DNA of 38,407 nt, from assembly GCA_030654155.1 (NCBI GenBank), contig JAURYA010000026.1:1-38407 (forward strand). Reading direction: 5' to 3'. The notes under the pieces were generated by a model. That model was given only the letters and a program-made list of their open reading frames with translations. It had not been told where the DNA came from and did no database searches. Position numbers and translations under genes: made by a program. This DNA comes from Sulfurimonas sp. (GTDB lineage Bacteria > Campylobacterota > Campylobacteria > Campylobacterales > Sulfurimonadaceae). How positions within the stretch are numbered: the first letter of the stretch is position 1; each line of letters begins with the position of its first letter. This document shows, piece after piece, positions 22,151 to 32,240 of this stretch.

Positions 22151-22771
22151 TTATAATCCCTCAAGAAGAAGATACCAGAGCCTATCTATCTCTTCGTCGT
22201 TTAAAAAAAGTGTCGTTTTATTTTTATATAGCTCAGTAATGGCACCCCTTTTTATGCTAAAAGTGTGAGTACACTCTTTGTGAGTAGGCAAAAAGGCGCG
22301 AAGAAGCGAAATGTCGTCTTCTACGATAGAGCCAGAACATATAAAACACTCAAATTCAGTGTGTAATCTGCCCTCATGCTCCAATAGTTTTATATATGAC
22401 TCTATGGCAACTCTTTTTGGGTTTTGTTTATTCCAGCTCTGTGAGGCACTCTCTAATAGCTCAAAATAAAAGTCATCTAACTCTTCGGCATCTTTTAGAT
22501 GTTTATAAAAAAGTGCACTGAAATCCTGCCATAATCTCAATAGTTTATAATCATTTATCCACTTATATCCAATGTGGATTACATCTTTTAGTCTTAATAT
22601 GTTTGATTTAGATGAGCTCTCTTTTTCGTAGTCAACTTTAAAACCTAGATTGATTACTCCATGCCTCGCGCCATAGAACCTATAAAGAGTATCTAAGCTT
22701 TCTCTTGATAAGATGGTAACTATTAAATCTTCATCTTTAACTCTGTTATGATTTAGAATGAAACCCTGCAT
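22151..22771 (-). CDS. recO: DNA repair protein RecO, short Campylobacterota type
   Basis: RecO helps RecR load RecA on gapped DNA. The 206-residue protein has the N-terminal OB-fold start MQGFILNHNRVKDEDLIVTIL and the following LDTLYRFYGARHG. A C-terminal helical part contains a partial zinc-type cysteine set (CFICSGSI, then HKEC). It is shorter than the roughly 240 residues of E. coli RecO, as usual in this phylum. The gene is divergent from gltB with a 177-base spacer. Confidence 0.9.
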   Translation of the reverse strand: MQGFILNHNRVKDEDLIVTILSRESLDTLYRFYGARHGVINLGFKVDYEKESSSKSNILRLKDVIHIGYKWINDYKLLRLWQDFSALFYKHLKDAEELDDFYFELLESASQSWNKQNPKRVAIESYIKLLEHEGRLHTEFECFICSGSIVEDDISLLRAFLPTHKECTHTFSIKRGAITELYKNKTTLFLNDEEIDRLWYLLLEGL

Positions 22772-22851
22772 TGACCGCTTCTTTTATACACATATTTTAT
22801 TTTTAATAAGAAAATTATCTTGATATTATATTTTTTTAAACCTTTGAATTG

Positions 22852-22857
22852 TATAAT
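22852..22857 (+). promoter_or_regulatory. Probable -10 box of gltBD
   Basis: TATAAT preceded by TTG (extended -10) lies 92 bases before the chosen gltB start, leaving a leader of about 85 bases. No clear -35 is seen. Confidence 0.5.
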
Positions 22858-22948
22858 GCAACTCTTATTCTCTAAATAGACTAAGTTTGTTTAAAAAGAG
22901 ATTAAATTTATAATGAATTTAAAAAAAATGCAAGATTTAGGAGTTAGT

Positions 22949-25900
22949 ATGGTTGAATATCATGATTTGTTAAGATCATTCAGAGATAATTGTGGTTTTG
23001 GGCTTGTGGCAAATATTAAAAATAAAGCATCACATAAAGTTCTTAACGACGCAATAACTGCATTAGAGAGAATGATGCACCGCGGTGCGGTAGCGGCTGA
23101 TGGAAAAACGGGAGACGGAAGCGGTCTTCTTTTGTCTTTTCCTGAAGAGTTTCTTCGCAAAGAGGCTACTAAAAGCGGTATTGAACTGCCAAAACAGTTT
23201 GCTGTTGCGGTAATTTTTACAAAAGATATCAATCATCTTGCTATAGTAGAGGCAGTTTGTGCAAACAATGATTTGAAAGTTGTTCTTCGCAGAGATGTTC
23301 CACTCGATACAAATGCGCTTGGAGAACAGGCTCTTGCATCACTGCCGCATATTGTTCAGCTATTTATAACTCCAAATTCAATCATGGCTACAAATAGATT
23401 TGATGCACTTTTATATCTATCTCGCAAAGAGAGCGAACATAAACTTGTAGATGATAGAAACTTTTACATAGCTTCAATGAGCTCAAAAGTTCTCTCATAT
23501 AAAGGGCTAATCATGCCTACTCATATAAAAGAGTTCTATAAAGACCTAAATGATGAAGATTTTAAAATATCGTTTTCACTGTTTCATCAAAGATTTTCAA
23601 CAAATACGCTTCCAGAGTGGAAGTTGGCTCAACCGTTTCGTGCAGTTGCGCACAACGGCGAGATTAACTCTGTTGAGGGGAATCGCTTTAATGTTGAGAT
23701 AAAATCTGAATCAATTAAGAGCGATGTTTTCACAAATGAAGAGATACAAAGAATATTGCCGATTTTACAGCCAAGATCTTCAGACAGTGCTTCAGCCGAC
23801 AACTTTTTTGAATTTCTTTTGGTAAACGGTATGGATTTTTTTAAAGCTGTTCGCGCGGTAATCCCTGCTGCCTGGCAAAACGCTCCGCATATGGACCCGG
23901 AACTTCGCGCATTTTATGAGTTTCAATCAACTGTTTTTGAAGCTTGGGACGGACCTGCCGCATTTTCAGTAACTGACGGTCGCTATATTGGCTGTGTACT
24001 GGATAGAAACGGTCTTCGTCCATCAAAATATATAATAACAAAAGATGACAACCTATTAATCGCCAGCGAATATGGCGTTGTAGATATAGCAGAAGAGGAT
24101 ATCAAAGAGAGAGGTCGTCTGCAGTCGGGCGAGATGCTCGGACTTGACCTTAAATATGGAAAGATATTTAAAAACAGCGAAATAAATGATTATTTGAAGA
24201 GTTCAAATCCATACATGGAGTGGCTAAACGAGCATATGATTTATCTTCAGGAGCATGTTGCGGAACAGTACATGTCAACTTCTGAATATGATAAAGATGA
24301 GCTTATTGCAAGACAAAGATATTTTAATGTTACACATGAGGTTATAGAGCAAGTTATTGAGCCTATGATTATTGAGGGAAAAGAGGCTGTCGGCTCAATG
24401 GGTGACGATACTCCGTTGGCTGCATTTTCAAACAAGCAGAGAGCATTTTCTGATTTCTTCAAACAAAAATTCGCACAGGTTACAAACCCTCCTATCGACC
24501 CGATAAGAGAAAAAGTTGTAATGAGTTTAAATACCGGTTTTGGAGAGGTTCACAATATACTGGATGAAGTACCGTTTCATGCTCATCGCCTAAAATCAAA
24601 TTCGCCGATAATTACGAGTGAAAAGCTAAAAGTATTAAAATCATTCGGAGACAGAAAATCACCTAGTTATCAATCTTTTTATTGCAATAAAACTTTCTCA
24701 ACTGCCTATGAAGCAGATTTGAAAAAATCACTGGATGCTCTGGTAGAGACGGTGATAGATTCAGTTAAGAATGATGGCACTAGAATCGTGATTCTGGATG
24801 ATTATGAGTTTAGTAAAAATAATAAGATAATCCCTATGGCTATGGCTGTTGGCCGCTTAAATATAGCGCTCTCAAAAGCTAATATCCGACACCTTGTATC
24901 TATGGTTGCGGTTACGGGAGAGGTTATGGATCCTCATGGCGCAGCGGTGTTAATAGGATACGGCGCAAATGCTATACATCCTAAGCTTCTGGCAGAGACA
25001 GTTATAGCGCATACGAAGAGATCAAATGCAATTACAATAGATTGTTATGAAGCTTTAAAATATGTTCACGGTGCCCTAAATGCCGGAATTTTAAAGATAA
25101 TGTCAAAAATGGGAATTTCTACCATTGCATCTTATAGAAATGCCGGTCTATTTGATATTATTGGATTGAATCGCGAAATAGTTAAAGAGTGTTTTGCTAC
25201 CTCCAACTCTGCGCTCGGCGGTCTTAACTATGAAGATATTGACGAAAAGCTTACAAAATATCATAAAGAGGCGTTTGATAATAATGGGTTTAACAAAATT
25301 TTTCCTCTTAACATCGGCGGGTACTATAAGTTTTATACGGGACAGGAGCACCACGATTTCGGTCCAGAAGTAATCCATGCAATTCACGCAACGGCAGAGA
25401 GCGGAAGCAAAAAAGATTATGACAAATTAAAAGATTTGGTAAACAAAAGAGGTCTTAAATTTATTCGTGATTTCTTTGAGATAAAATCTGACAGAAAACC
25501 TATCAACATATCTGAAGTTGAACCAAAAGAGGCTATCTTTAAGAGATTTGCTTCAGCGGCTATGAGCCTTGGTTCAATCAGCCCAGAAGCGCATGAGACT
25601 ATTGCAATGGCTATGAACAGAATCGGGGCTCAGTCAAACTCAGGAGAGGGCGGAGAAGATAGTGAGCGTTTTGGGACTGACAGAAACTCTAAAATTAAGC
25701 AAGTTGCAAGTGGTCGTTTTGGTGTAACACCTGCATATCTTCGCTCTGCTGAGGAGATTCAGATTAAAGTTGCTCAGGGTGCAAAACCGGGAGAGGGCGG
25801 ACAGCTTCCAGGGCATAAAGTTTCTCCGCTTATCGGTAAACTACGTCATACGATACCTGGTGTAACTCTTATTTCACCGCCTCCGCACCATGACATCTAC

Positions 25901-27388
25901 TCAATTGAGGATTTGGCGCAGCTTATTTTTGATGTTAAGCAGGTAAACCCAAAAGCCAAAGTTGCGGTAAAGCTTGTTTCAACAATCGGAGTCGGAACAA
26001 TTGCAGCCGGTGTTGCAAAAGCGTATGCTGATAAGATTATTATCTCAGGCGGCGACGGCGGAACGGGTGCAGCACCTCTGACATCAATAAAATTTGCAGG
26101 AAATCCTTGGGAATTGGGACTTAGCGAAGCGCACAATGCACTTAAGGCTAATAACCTAAGAGGACTTGTAGAGGTTCAAGCAGACGGCGGTCTGAAATCT
26201 GGACTTGATGTTGTAAAAGCTGCACTTTTAGGTGCTGAAAGTTACGCATTTGGTACCGGAGTTCTGACAATCGTCGGCTGTAAAATGCTTCGTATCTGCC
26301 ATGTAAACAAATGTACCGTTGGAATTGCTACTCAAAACGAGATGCTTCGCCAAGAGTTCTTTAAAGGGCATGTTGACCAGCTTATAAACTATTTTACTCT
26401 TATGGCTGAAGATGTTCGTTCTATAATGGCTGAACTTGGTTTTAAGACAATGGAAGAGATGATAGGAAGAAGCGATATCTTAAAAGTTGTGGATGACAAA
26501 TTTGCTCAAAAATTTGATTTTAGCTCTGTGCTTCATCAAGAAAACGGCGTAAATACATGTCAACAAAAATCAAACTACCCTTTTGATGATAACGCTTTTG
26601 AAAAAGATATTTTACAAGAGGCTATGAGTACGATTAAACATCCTGAGCATCCTGTAAGAATCAGCAGAAAAATAACCAATATAAATAGAAGTTTTGGAGC
26701 GCTAATAAGCGGAGAAATAGCTGAATATTACGGCGATAAAGGGTTGCATGCAGACACTATAAGAATAAACTTAACAGGTATTGCAGGTCAAGCCCTCGGC
26801 GCGTTTTTAATCCCCGGTGTATCTATTTATCTGAGCGGTGTCGCAAATGACTACATCGGTAAGGGTATGCATGGAGGTAAAATCATTGTCACTTCTGAAA
26901 ATGAAGGCGAAAAGTTCACTGCAGGAGGAAATACCTGCCTTTATGGAGCTACCGGCGGAAAGCTTTATATATCAGGCAGTGTCGGCGAGAGATTTGCCGT
27001 GCGTAACTCAGGAGCACTCGCAATAGTTGAGGGAACAGGCGATAATGCCTGCGAATATATGACTGGCGGTATTGTAGTTATTCTTGGTCGCACAGGAATC
27101 AACTTTGGCGCCGGTATGACAGGTGGAATCAGTTTTGTATATGACAAAGAGCATAGTTTTATTGAAAATGTAAATCGTGAACTGGTTGAATCTATTCGTA
27201 TTGACACGGATGATGGAGATGAAGCTAGACACTACCTAAAAAAACTTTTAAAAGATTATTTAGTGGAAACAGGAAGCAAAAAAGCAAAAGCGCTGCTTGA
27301 TAATTTTAGGGTAGAGGTCAGAAATTTCTGGCTTGTAAAACCTAAAAATTTAACTAAATTACCTATGAATTTAGAGATTGGAGATTAA
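22949..27388 (+). CDS. gltB: Glutamate synthase, large (alpha) subunit
   Basis: GltB transfers the amide nitrogen of glutamine to 2-oxoglutarate. Domain order: an Ntn amidotransferase domain with the nucleophile in CGFGLVAN, a central domain, the FMN-binding synthase domain (SGGDGGTGAAPLTS, GEGGQLPGHKV) with 3Fe-4S cysteines in CRICHVNKC, and a C-terminal beta-helix rich in glycine (GGKIIVTSE, MTGGIVVILG). A frame is open from an ATG at 22913, but the ATG at 22949 has AGGAG 5 bases upstream. It leaves a 14-residue propeptide (MVEYHDLLRSFRDN) to be cut before Cys15, so I choose it, giving 1479 residues. gltD follows after 2 bases. Confidence 0.96.
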   Translation: MVEYHDLLRSFRDNCGFGLVANIKNKASHKVLNDAITALERMMHRGAVAADGKTGDGSGLLLSFPEEFLRKEATKSGIELPKQFAVAVIFTKDINHLAIVEAVCANNDLKVVLRRDVPLDTNALGEQALASLPHIVQLFITPNSIMATNRFDALLYLSRKESEHKLVDDRNFYIASMSSKVLSYKGLIMPTHIKEFYKDLNDEDFKISFSLFHQRFSTNTLPEWKLAQPFRAVAHNGEINSVEGNRFNVEIKSESIKSDVFTNEEIQRILPILQPRSSDSASADNFFEFLLVNGMDFFKAVRAVIPAAWQNAPHMDPELRAFYEFQSTVFEAWDGPAAFSVTDGRYIGCVLDRNGLRPSKYIITKDDNLLIASEYGVVDIAEEDIKERGRLQSGEMLGLDLKYGKIFKNSEINDYLKSSNPYMEWLNEHMIYLQEHVAEQYMSTSEYDKDELIARQRYFNVTHEVIEQVIEPMIIEGKEAVGSMGDDTPLAAFSNKQRAFSDFFKQKFAQVTNPPIDPIREKVVMSLNTGFGEVHNILDEVPFHAHRLKSNSPIITSEKLKVLKSFGDRKSPSYQSFYCNKTFSTAYEADLKKSLDALVETVIDSVKNDGTRIVILDDYEFSKNNKIIPMAMAVGRLNIALSKANIRHLVSMVAVTGEVMDPHGAAVLIGYGANAIHPKLLAETVIAHTKRSNAITIDCYEALKYVHGALNAGILKIMSKMGISTIASYRNAGLFDIIGLNREIVKECFATSNSALGGLNYEDIDEKLTKYHKEAFDNNGFNKIFPLNIGGYYKFYTGQEHHDFGPEVIHAIHATAESGSKKDYDKLKDLVNKRGLKFIRDFFEIKSDRKPINISEVEPKEAIFKRFASAAMSLGSISPEAHETIAMAMNRIGAQSNSGEGGEDSERFGTDRNSKIKQVASGRFGVTPAYLRSAEEIQIKVAQGAKPGEGGQLPGHKVSPLIGKLRHTIPGVTLISPPPHHDIYSIEDLAQLIFDVKQVNPKAKVAVKLVSTIGVGTIAAGVAKAYADKIIISGGDGGTGAAPLTSIKFAGNPWELGLSEAHNALKANNLRGLVEVQADGGLKSGLDVVKAALLGAESYAFGTGVLTIVGCKMLRICHVNKCTVGIATQNEMLRQEFFKGHVDQLINYFTLMAEDVRSIMAELGFKTMEEMIGRSDILKVVDDKFAQKFDFSSVLHQENGVNTCQQKSNYPFDDNAFEKDILQEAMSTIKHPEHPVRISRKITNINRSFGALISGEIAEYYGDKGLHADTIRINLTGIAGQALGAFLIPGVSIYLSGVANDYIGKGMHGGKIIVTSENEGEKFTAGGNTCLYGATGGKLYISGSVGERFAVRNSGALAIVEGTGDNACEYMTGGIVVILGRTGINFGAGMTGGISFVYDKEHSFIENVNRELVESIRIDTDDGDEARHYLKKLLKDYLVETGSKKAKALLDNFRVEVRNFWLVKPKNLTKLPMNLEIGD

Positions 27389-27390
27389 TC

Positions 27391-28776
27391 ATGAGAGAAT
27401 ATTTAACAATTGACAGAATAGAAGCCAGAAAAAGATTAGTCGTTGAGAGAACAAAAGATTTTGGGGAGATTTACGAAGTTTTTGACAAGAGTGAAGCGGC
27501 AACTCAAAGTGAGAGATGTATTCAGTGCGGAGACCCGTTTTGTTTAAATAAGTGTCCGCTTCACAACTATGTTCCGCAGTGGCTAAAAGCTGTAAGCGAA
27601 AAGGATTTGGAGTTTGCATTTAAACTATCAAATGAGCCTTCGCCGTTTCCAGAAGTTATGGGTAGAGTTTGCCCGCATGATAAGCTATGTGAGGGAGATT
27701 GCACGCTAAATGACGGTCACGGAGCTATAACGATAGGTTCCGTAGAGACATATATTACGGAAGAGGGATTTAAAGCAGGTTTGAAACCTGATTTTCCTGG
27801 AATAACAACAGATAAAAAAGTAGCAGTTATAGGAAGTGGTCCCGCAGGACTCTCCGCGGCAACATACCTTTTACGTTCAGGAATAGCAGTTACTGTTTAT
27901 GAGAGAAGTGACAGAGCAGGCGGACTTATGACTTATGGAATCCCGAACTTTAAGCTTGACAAAAAAATTATAGAACGCCGTGTTAAGTTTCTTCTAGAGG
28001 CTGGAATGGAGCTTGTTCTTAACTGTGAAGTGGGCAAGGATATAACTTTTGAAGAAATAGCTGACAAACATGACGCTATGTTTATAGGTGTCGGTGCAAC
28101 AAAAGCTAAAAATGCCTCTATTAACGGCGAAAACGCCAGCAATGTTTATAAGGCAATGGACTATTTAACGGCAATACAGAGAAAGAATTTTAAAACTTCT
28201 TATGATAAAAAGTTTGATTTTAAAGATAAAAATGTTGTTGTAATCGGCGGTGGGGATACTGCTATGGACTGCCTAAGAACCGCAAAAAGAGATGGAGCAA
28301 AATCTGTAACTTGCCTATATCGTCGTGATGCGCACAATATGCCAGGAAGTCAAAAAGAGTATAAAAATGCTATGGAAGAGGGCGTTGATTTTACATTTTT
28401 TGTCTCTCCTAAGCAGATTATTTTAAACGACAAGGGCGATGCAATTGCTGTTGAAGTTGTCAAAACTATTCTTGGCGCTAAAGATGAGAGCGGGCGTCAA
28501 AAAATGGAAGAGATAAAGGGAAGTGAATTTAGAGTAAATGCAGATGCTATTATTTTGTCTCTAGGTTTTGACCCTGAAGTTCCTTCGTTTTTGGCCGAAA
28601 ATGGTATTGAGACAAACAAATGGGGCGGAGTTATCATCAACGAAGAGACTCATGAGACGACAACCTCTGGAATTTATGCCGGCGGAGATTGTTACAGAGG
28701 TGCGGACTTAGTTGTAACAGCGGCATATGATGGACGTGAAGCAGCAAGAAGCATAGTTAAATCTCTTTTAAGATAG
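27391..28776 (+). CDS. gltD: Glutamate synthase, small (beta) subunit
   Basis: GltD oxidises NADPH and feeds electrons through FAD to GltB. Seen: two cysteine clusters for 4Fe-4S centres (CIQCGDPFCLNKCP and CPHDKLCEGDC), the FAD dinucleotide fold VIGSGPAGLSAATYLL near residue 147, the NADPH fold VVIGGGDTAMDCLRTA near 285, and a closing GIYAGGDCYRGADLVVTA. Length 461 is typical. The gene is 2 bases after gltB and surely co-translated. A structured intergenic repeat follows. Confidence 0.96.
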   Translation: MREYLTIDRIEARKRLVVERTKDFGEIYEVFDKSEAATQSERCIQCGDPFCLNKCPLHNYVPQWLKAVSEKDLEFAFKLSNEPSPFPEVMGRVCPHDKLCEGDCTLNDGHGAITIGSVETYITEEGFKAGLKPDFPGITTDKKVAVIGSGPAGLSAATYLLRSGIAVTVYERSDRAGGLMTYGIPNFKLDKKIIERRVKFLLEAGMELVLNCEVGKDITFEEIADKHDAMFIGVGATKAKNASINGENASNVYKAMDYLTAIQRKNFKTSYDKKFDFKDKNVVVIGGGDTAMDCLRTAKRDGAKSVTCLYRRDAHNMPGSQKEYKNAMEEGVDFTFFVSPKQIILNDKGDAIAVEVVKTILGAKDESGRQKMEEIKGSEFRVNADAIILSLGFDPEVPSFLAENGIETNKWGGVIINEETHETTTSGIYAGGDCYRGADLVVTAAYDGREAARSIVKSLLR

Positions 28777-28803
28777 AAAAATTCCTTGTAATAAAGTATC
28801 TCT

Positions 28804-28894
28804 AAAAACTCCACTATTGACTGCCACGACTTCTTTGAAGTCTCGCAGTGACTGGGCTTTGTCATTGCGGGCGAAGCGTGGCAATCTAGTTTTT
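28804..28894. repeat. Structured intergenic repeat (long interrupted inverted repeat)
   Basis: Between gltD and accD, paired blocks nest around a centre at 28853-28860. CGCAGTGAC (28844-28852) faces GTCATTGCG (28861-28869), TGCCACG (28822-28828) faces CGTGGCA (28877-28883), and AAAAACT (28804-28810) faces AGTTTTT (28888-28894). A perfect inner hairpin GACTTC-TTT-GAAGTC occupies 28828-28842. The half-element GTCATTGCGGGCGAAGCGTG resembles the widespread GTCATTGCG-type intergenic repeat of bacterial genomes, and its GC content is well above its surroundings. It probably also ends or protects the gltBD transcript. Confidence 0.75.
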
Positions 28895-28941
28895 GGAGGC
28901 GCCCTATGTTTAAAATAGAGAAAAATCAAGTATAAATTTGA

Positions 28942-28947
28942 TACAAT
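28942..28947 (+). promoter_or_regulatory. Probable -10 box of accD
   Basis: TACAAT preceded by TTGA lies 30 bases before the accD TTG start, just past the structured repeat, so the accD group can be transcribed independently of gltBD. Confidence 0.45.
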
Positions 28948-28976
28948 TCGCCTCATTATATACAAAAGGATAATTT

Positions 28977-29828
28977 TTGAACCTATTAAGCATTTTTTCT
29001 AGAAATACCATTACAGATAAAAATCAACCGGTTAAAAGCGAAGCTCCTGCTCACTGGGTAAAGTGTAAATCTTGTCAATCACTTATGTATTACAAAGAGG
29101 TTGAGAATCAAAAGCATGTCTGTCCTAAGTGTGGTTACCATATTAGAATAGGCGTAAAAGAGAGACTTGAACTCTTGGCTGATGAGGGTACTTTTGTAGA
29201 GTATGACAGCAATTTAAAACCGGTAGACCCTTTAAAATTTGTAGATAAAATATCATACAAACAGAGACTTGAAGAGGCACAAGCAAAAACAGGCAAAACT
29301 TCATCAGTTGTAAGCGGCGAGTGCAAAATGAACGGTGTCAGCGCTCAGATTGTTATATTTGACTTTGCGTTTATGGGAGGCTCTTTAGGCTCTGTAGAGG
29401 GTGAAAAAATTGTTCGTGCAGTAAATCGTGCAATAGAGAAAAAACAGGGCTTAATCATACTAAGCGCAAGCGGCGGCGCAAGGATGCAAGAGAGTACTTT
29501 CTCTCTTCTTCAGATGAGCAAAACCTCTGCGGCTTTGGCAAAATTGGCAAAGCACAATCTTCTATATATTTCAGTTCTTACCGACCCTACAATGGGCGGT
29601 GTAAGTGCTTCATTTGCAACGTTAGGCGACATAATCATAGCTGAACCTGGCGCTCTGGTAGGCTTTGCAGGTCAGAGGGTTATAGAGCAGACAATCGGCT
29701 CTGCTCTTCCGGATGGCTTTCAGCGAGCAGAATTTTTGCTTGAAAAAGGTTCTATTGATATGATTGTAAATAGAAATGACCTTAAAAAAACACTCTCAGA
29801 CCTCTTAACACTTCTTAAAGTTGCATAA
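28977..29828 (+). CDS. accD: Acetyl-CoA carboxylase carboxyltransferase, beta subunit
   Basis: AccD moves the carboxyl group from biotin to acetyl-CoA in fatty-acid synthesis. Seen: an N-terminal four-cysteine zinc ribbon ([10 protein letters not shown] and CPKCGYH, residues about 33-58) and the crotonase-fold core with [15 protein letters not shown] near 160 and [16 protein letters not shown] near 202. The start is TTG at 28977 behind AAAGGATAA; the 283-residue length is usual. The stop overlaps the thiE start by one base, so lipid and thiamine genes are translationally linked here. Confidence 0.95.
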   Translation: MNLLSIFSRNTITDKNQPVKSEAPAHWVKCKSCQSLMYYKEVENQKHVCPKCGYHIRIGVKERLELLADEGTFVEYDSNLKPVDPLKFVDKISYKQRLEEAQAKTGKTSSVVSGECKMNGVSAQIVIFDFAFMGGSLGSVEGEKIVRAVNRAIEKKQGLIILSASGGARMQESTFSLLQMSKTSAALAKLAKHNLLYISVLTDPTMGGVSASFATLGDIIIAEPGALVGFAGQRVIEQTIGSALPDGFQRAEFLLEKGSIDMIVNRNDLKKTLSDLLTLLKVA

Positions 29829-30391
29829 TGCGGCTTTACGCGCTTTGTGATCAAGACCTTTTGGATAAAAAAGGTCTCTCCCTTGAAGATTTTATTGAAA
29901 TTGCCAAGCAAAAAAATGCAGAGATTATTCAGTACCGAAACAAAAATGCAGATGTAGCATTTATAAAACAGCAGCTTATAAAAATCAGAAAGCTGTATGA
30001 CGGTTTTTTAGTGGTAAACGATGCATACGAGCTTATAGAGTTTTGTGACGGTGTTCATGTCGGACAGGACGATTTAAGAGCCATAGATAAAGATATATTT
30101 AAAGCTGTAAAAATTCTTAGAGAAGTTATAAAAAAAGAGAAACTCCTTGGCATCTCCACGCATAATAAAGAGGAAGTTTTGCAAGCAAACTCGATGGATA
30201 TAAACTATATAGGCTTAGGCGCATATAGAGATACAAGCACGAAAGATGACATATCAACGATTATCGGTGAAAAACTAGATGAGATCGCCTCGCTCTCTAA
30301 ACATTTTGTTGCTGCAATCGGCGGAGTAAAAGAGAGTGACAAATTTGTACATGTAACTTATCATGTAATCGGAAGCGGACTTATTAAGTGA
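29828..30391 (+). CDS. thiE: Thiamine phosphate synthase / TenI family protein
   Basis: A 187-residue TIM barrel with QYRNKNAD near residue 37, [21 protein letters not shown] with the pyrophosphate-binding Asp pair near 75, [10 protein letters not shown], and the phosphate loop [10 protein letters not shown]. ThiE joins the pyrimidine and thiazole halves of thiamine. The related TenI aminomutase is similar in size. The lysine and glycine motifs fit ThiE, but no other thiamine genes are nearby, so the choice is not certain. It overlaps accD by one base and rlmH by four. Confidence 0.82.
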   Translation: MRLYALCDQDLLDKKGLSLEDFIEIAKQKNAEIIQYRNKNADVAFIKQQLIKIRKLYDGFLVVNDAYELIEFCDGVHVGQDDLRAIDKDIFKAVKILREVIKKEKLLGISTHNKEEVLQANSMDINYIGLGAYRDTSTKDDISTIIGEKLDEIASLSKHFVAAIGGVKESDKFVHVTYHVIGSGLIK

Positions 30392-30846
30392 ATATAGAAA
30401 TTATCTCAATAGCAAAAAAAGAGCGCTCTATTTACGATCCTCTCTATAAAGAGCTACTAATGATGATTTCTCGCTTTGCAAAAGTTGAAGATATAGAACT
30501 TTTTAATAAAGATGTAACAAAAGCACACACTATCTCACCGGAAGCCTCTAAAGCGGCTTATACAAAACTTTTTGAGCCATATATATCCAAAGGTTTTAAC
30601 GTTATATTGCATCCAGATGGAAAAATAGTTGACAGTTATGAATTTAGTAAGCTATTAGATGGTAAAATTGCGATTAAATTTTTCATAGGCGGAGCTTACG
30701 GCTTTGAAGAAAGCTTTTTAAAAAGAGGCGATTCTGTTATAAGTTTAGGAAATATCACCATGAGTCATAAGATTGCAAAAGCTGTATTGCTAGAGCAGAT
30801 TTATAGAGGTTTTTCAATTTTAAGCAACCACCCATATCATAAATAA
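30388..30846 (+). CDS. rlmH: Ribosomal RNA large subunit methyltransferase H
   Basis: RlmH is a SPOUT methyltransferase that methylates pseudouridine 1915 in helix 69 of 23S rRNA. Seen: [17 protein letters not shown] in the middle, the SAM-binding knot segment [42 protein letters not shown], and the terminal HPYHK. These are family hallmarks and the length (152) is normal. It starts with GTG, overlapping the thiE stop as GTGA. Confidence 0.95.
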   Translation: MNIEIISIAKKERSIYDPLYKELLMMISRFAKVEDIELFNKDVTKAHTISPEASKAAYTKLFEPYISKGFNVILHPDGKIVDSYEFSKLLDGKIAIKFFIGGAYGFEESFLKRGDSVISLGNITMSHKIAKAVLLEQIYRGFSILSNHPYHK

Positions 30847-30855
30847 GGAAAGTAA

Positions 30856-31206
30856 GTGCAAGATAGCGAGCTAAAATACTTCAAAGAGATACTTGAGGGT
30901 AGAAAAGAACAGATAATAAAAAATATCAAAGGTGTAAATGAGGAGCTAAGTCAGTTAAGTTCAATGGAACTAAATGATGAGGGCGACCACGCATCTGTCG
31001 ATAACAGCTCAATGGTAGAGAGTGCAATTGTGCACCAGCAAGAGCAAGAACTAAGAGAGATTAACGTAACATTGGGAAAAATAGTAACCGGTGATTATGG
31101 GATATGTGAAATGTGTGAAGATCCGATAGGTTTTCAAAGACTAAAAGTTAAGCCACACGCGATATACTGCATTGATTGTAGAGAAATAGTAGAAAAGTCT
31201 AGATAA
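30856..31206 (+). CDS. dksA: DksA/TraR family zinc-finger transcription regulator
   Basis: A 116-residue DksA-like protein that would act in the RNA polymerase secondary channel with ppGpp. Seen: a coiled-coil N-terminus with the tip motif DEGDHA (the D-x-x-D-x-A required for activity in DksA) and a four-cysteine zinc finger, CEMC then CIDC. It is shorter than E. coli DksA (151). The GTG start at 30856 follows AAGGAAA, 9 bases after rlmH. The intact zinc site and tip residues argue for a functional regulator. Confidence 0.9.
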   Translation: MQDSELKYFKEILEGRKEQIIKNIKGVNEELSQLSSMELNDEGDHASVDNSSMVESAIVHQQEQELREINVTLGKIVTGDYGICEMCEDPIGFQRLKVKPHAIYCIDCREIVEKSR

Positions 31207-31215
31207 GGAGCGGTT

Positions 31216-32232
31216 ATGCATATTAAAAAATACACGATAGCAGCATTAATATTGATTATAATAGTTGGTTGGTACGTTTTCGCATTTATTACTAAAGAGA
31301 GCATGAGTATTGAGTTTTTTGGTATAACACTGCCATCGCTGTCGATAGCTATATTAGCTGTAATCCCTATGATAATATTATATATAGCAAGTGTCCTGCA
31401 TATGTCATTTTATTCGATTTTAGGAGCCCTAAAGCTTCGTAAACATGAAAAAGATTATGAAAAAATAGTTGATGCGATAGTGGATGCCTATCTAGGCAAA
31501 GAGAACCGTTCCAACTCGTTTAAAACAGAGAAGTATAAGCTTTTAGGTTTTCTTGTTGATAATGCTACAATTTTTCCGGCAGACGGGCTTAACTCGGTAG
31601 TTGATAATAAAAAAATAAATAATGTTCTTGCTTTAATCAATGGTGTTAAAAATGGGGATGTTGTTGATTTAAGAAAATATTCTTTACCTTCATCAAATGC
31701 ACTTGTTATCCAAAATGAGAGAAATAGATATAAAAAAGGTACTATCAGCGCTGAAGATATTTTAAACGGCAATACAAAGTATCATATAAGTTTACGTAAA
31801 GAAGTTTATGTTGATTTTGTTAAAAAAGCGCCGCTTTATCTTATTGAAAAATATAAAGACGCAATCAGCAAAGAAGCACTTTTTGAAATTTTATCTAGAA
31901 TTAACGCAGATGCAAACACTCTGGTTGTATCAAATGATTCACTAATATCTCTCTTTAAAGATTTAAAACTAACTACGGATGATTATATACAGGCATCAAA
32001 AAAATTATCTAAGTCAATGCTTCCAGAGCAGAGAATTAAACTGTTTGAAACATTGAGTAATGAGAATGAGAACGTAGTGGACGCATATCTGTTTACTCTA
32101 TTTGATTTGGAGATGTTGGCACCTGCAAAAGAGATATTAGATATTTCACAGCCAGGTGAATATGCACATTTTAAAGCGTATAGTTCATTAAGAGAGTGTG
32201 GCAAATACTTCGATATCAATCTTTTTATATAG
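31216..32232 (+). CDS. Conserved membrane protein of unknown function
   Basis: I recognise no domain. The 338-residue protein has two N-terminal membrane helices (about 7-27 and 37-63), and the remainder is a helical, charged cytosolic region. The second half has repeated short helices with hydrophobic spacing (SKEALFEILSRIN, SLFKDLKLTTDDYIQASKK, AYLFTLFDLEMLAPAKEI) that hint at an alpha-solenoid. The ATG follows AAGGAG, 9 bases after the dksA-like gene. The dus gene starts 8 bases downstream, so it belongs to the accD-dus operon. I suspect it is conserved in related Campylobacterota. Confidence 0.75.
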   Translation: MHIKKYTIAALILIIIVGWYVFAFITKESMSIEFFGITLPSLSIAILAVIPMIILYIASVLHMSFYSILGALKLRKHEKDYEKIVDAIVDAYLGKENRSNSFKTEKYKLLGFLVDNATIFPADGLNSVVDNKKINNVLALINGVKNGDVVDLRKYSLPSSNALVIQNERNRYKKGTISAEDILNGNTKYHISLRKEVYVDFVKKAPLYLIEKYKDAISKEALFEILSRINADANTLVVSNDSLISLFKDLKLTTDDYIQASKKLSKSMLPEQRIKLFETLSNENENVVDAYLFTLFDLEMLAPAKEILDISQPGEYAHFKAYSSLRECGKYFDINLFI

Positions 32233-32240
32233 TTTATTAA

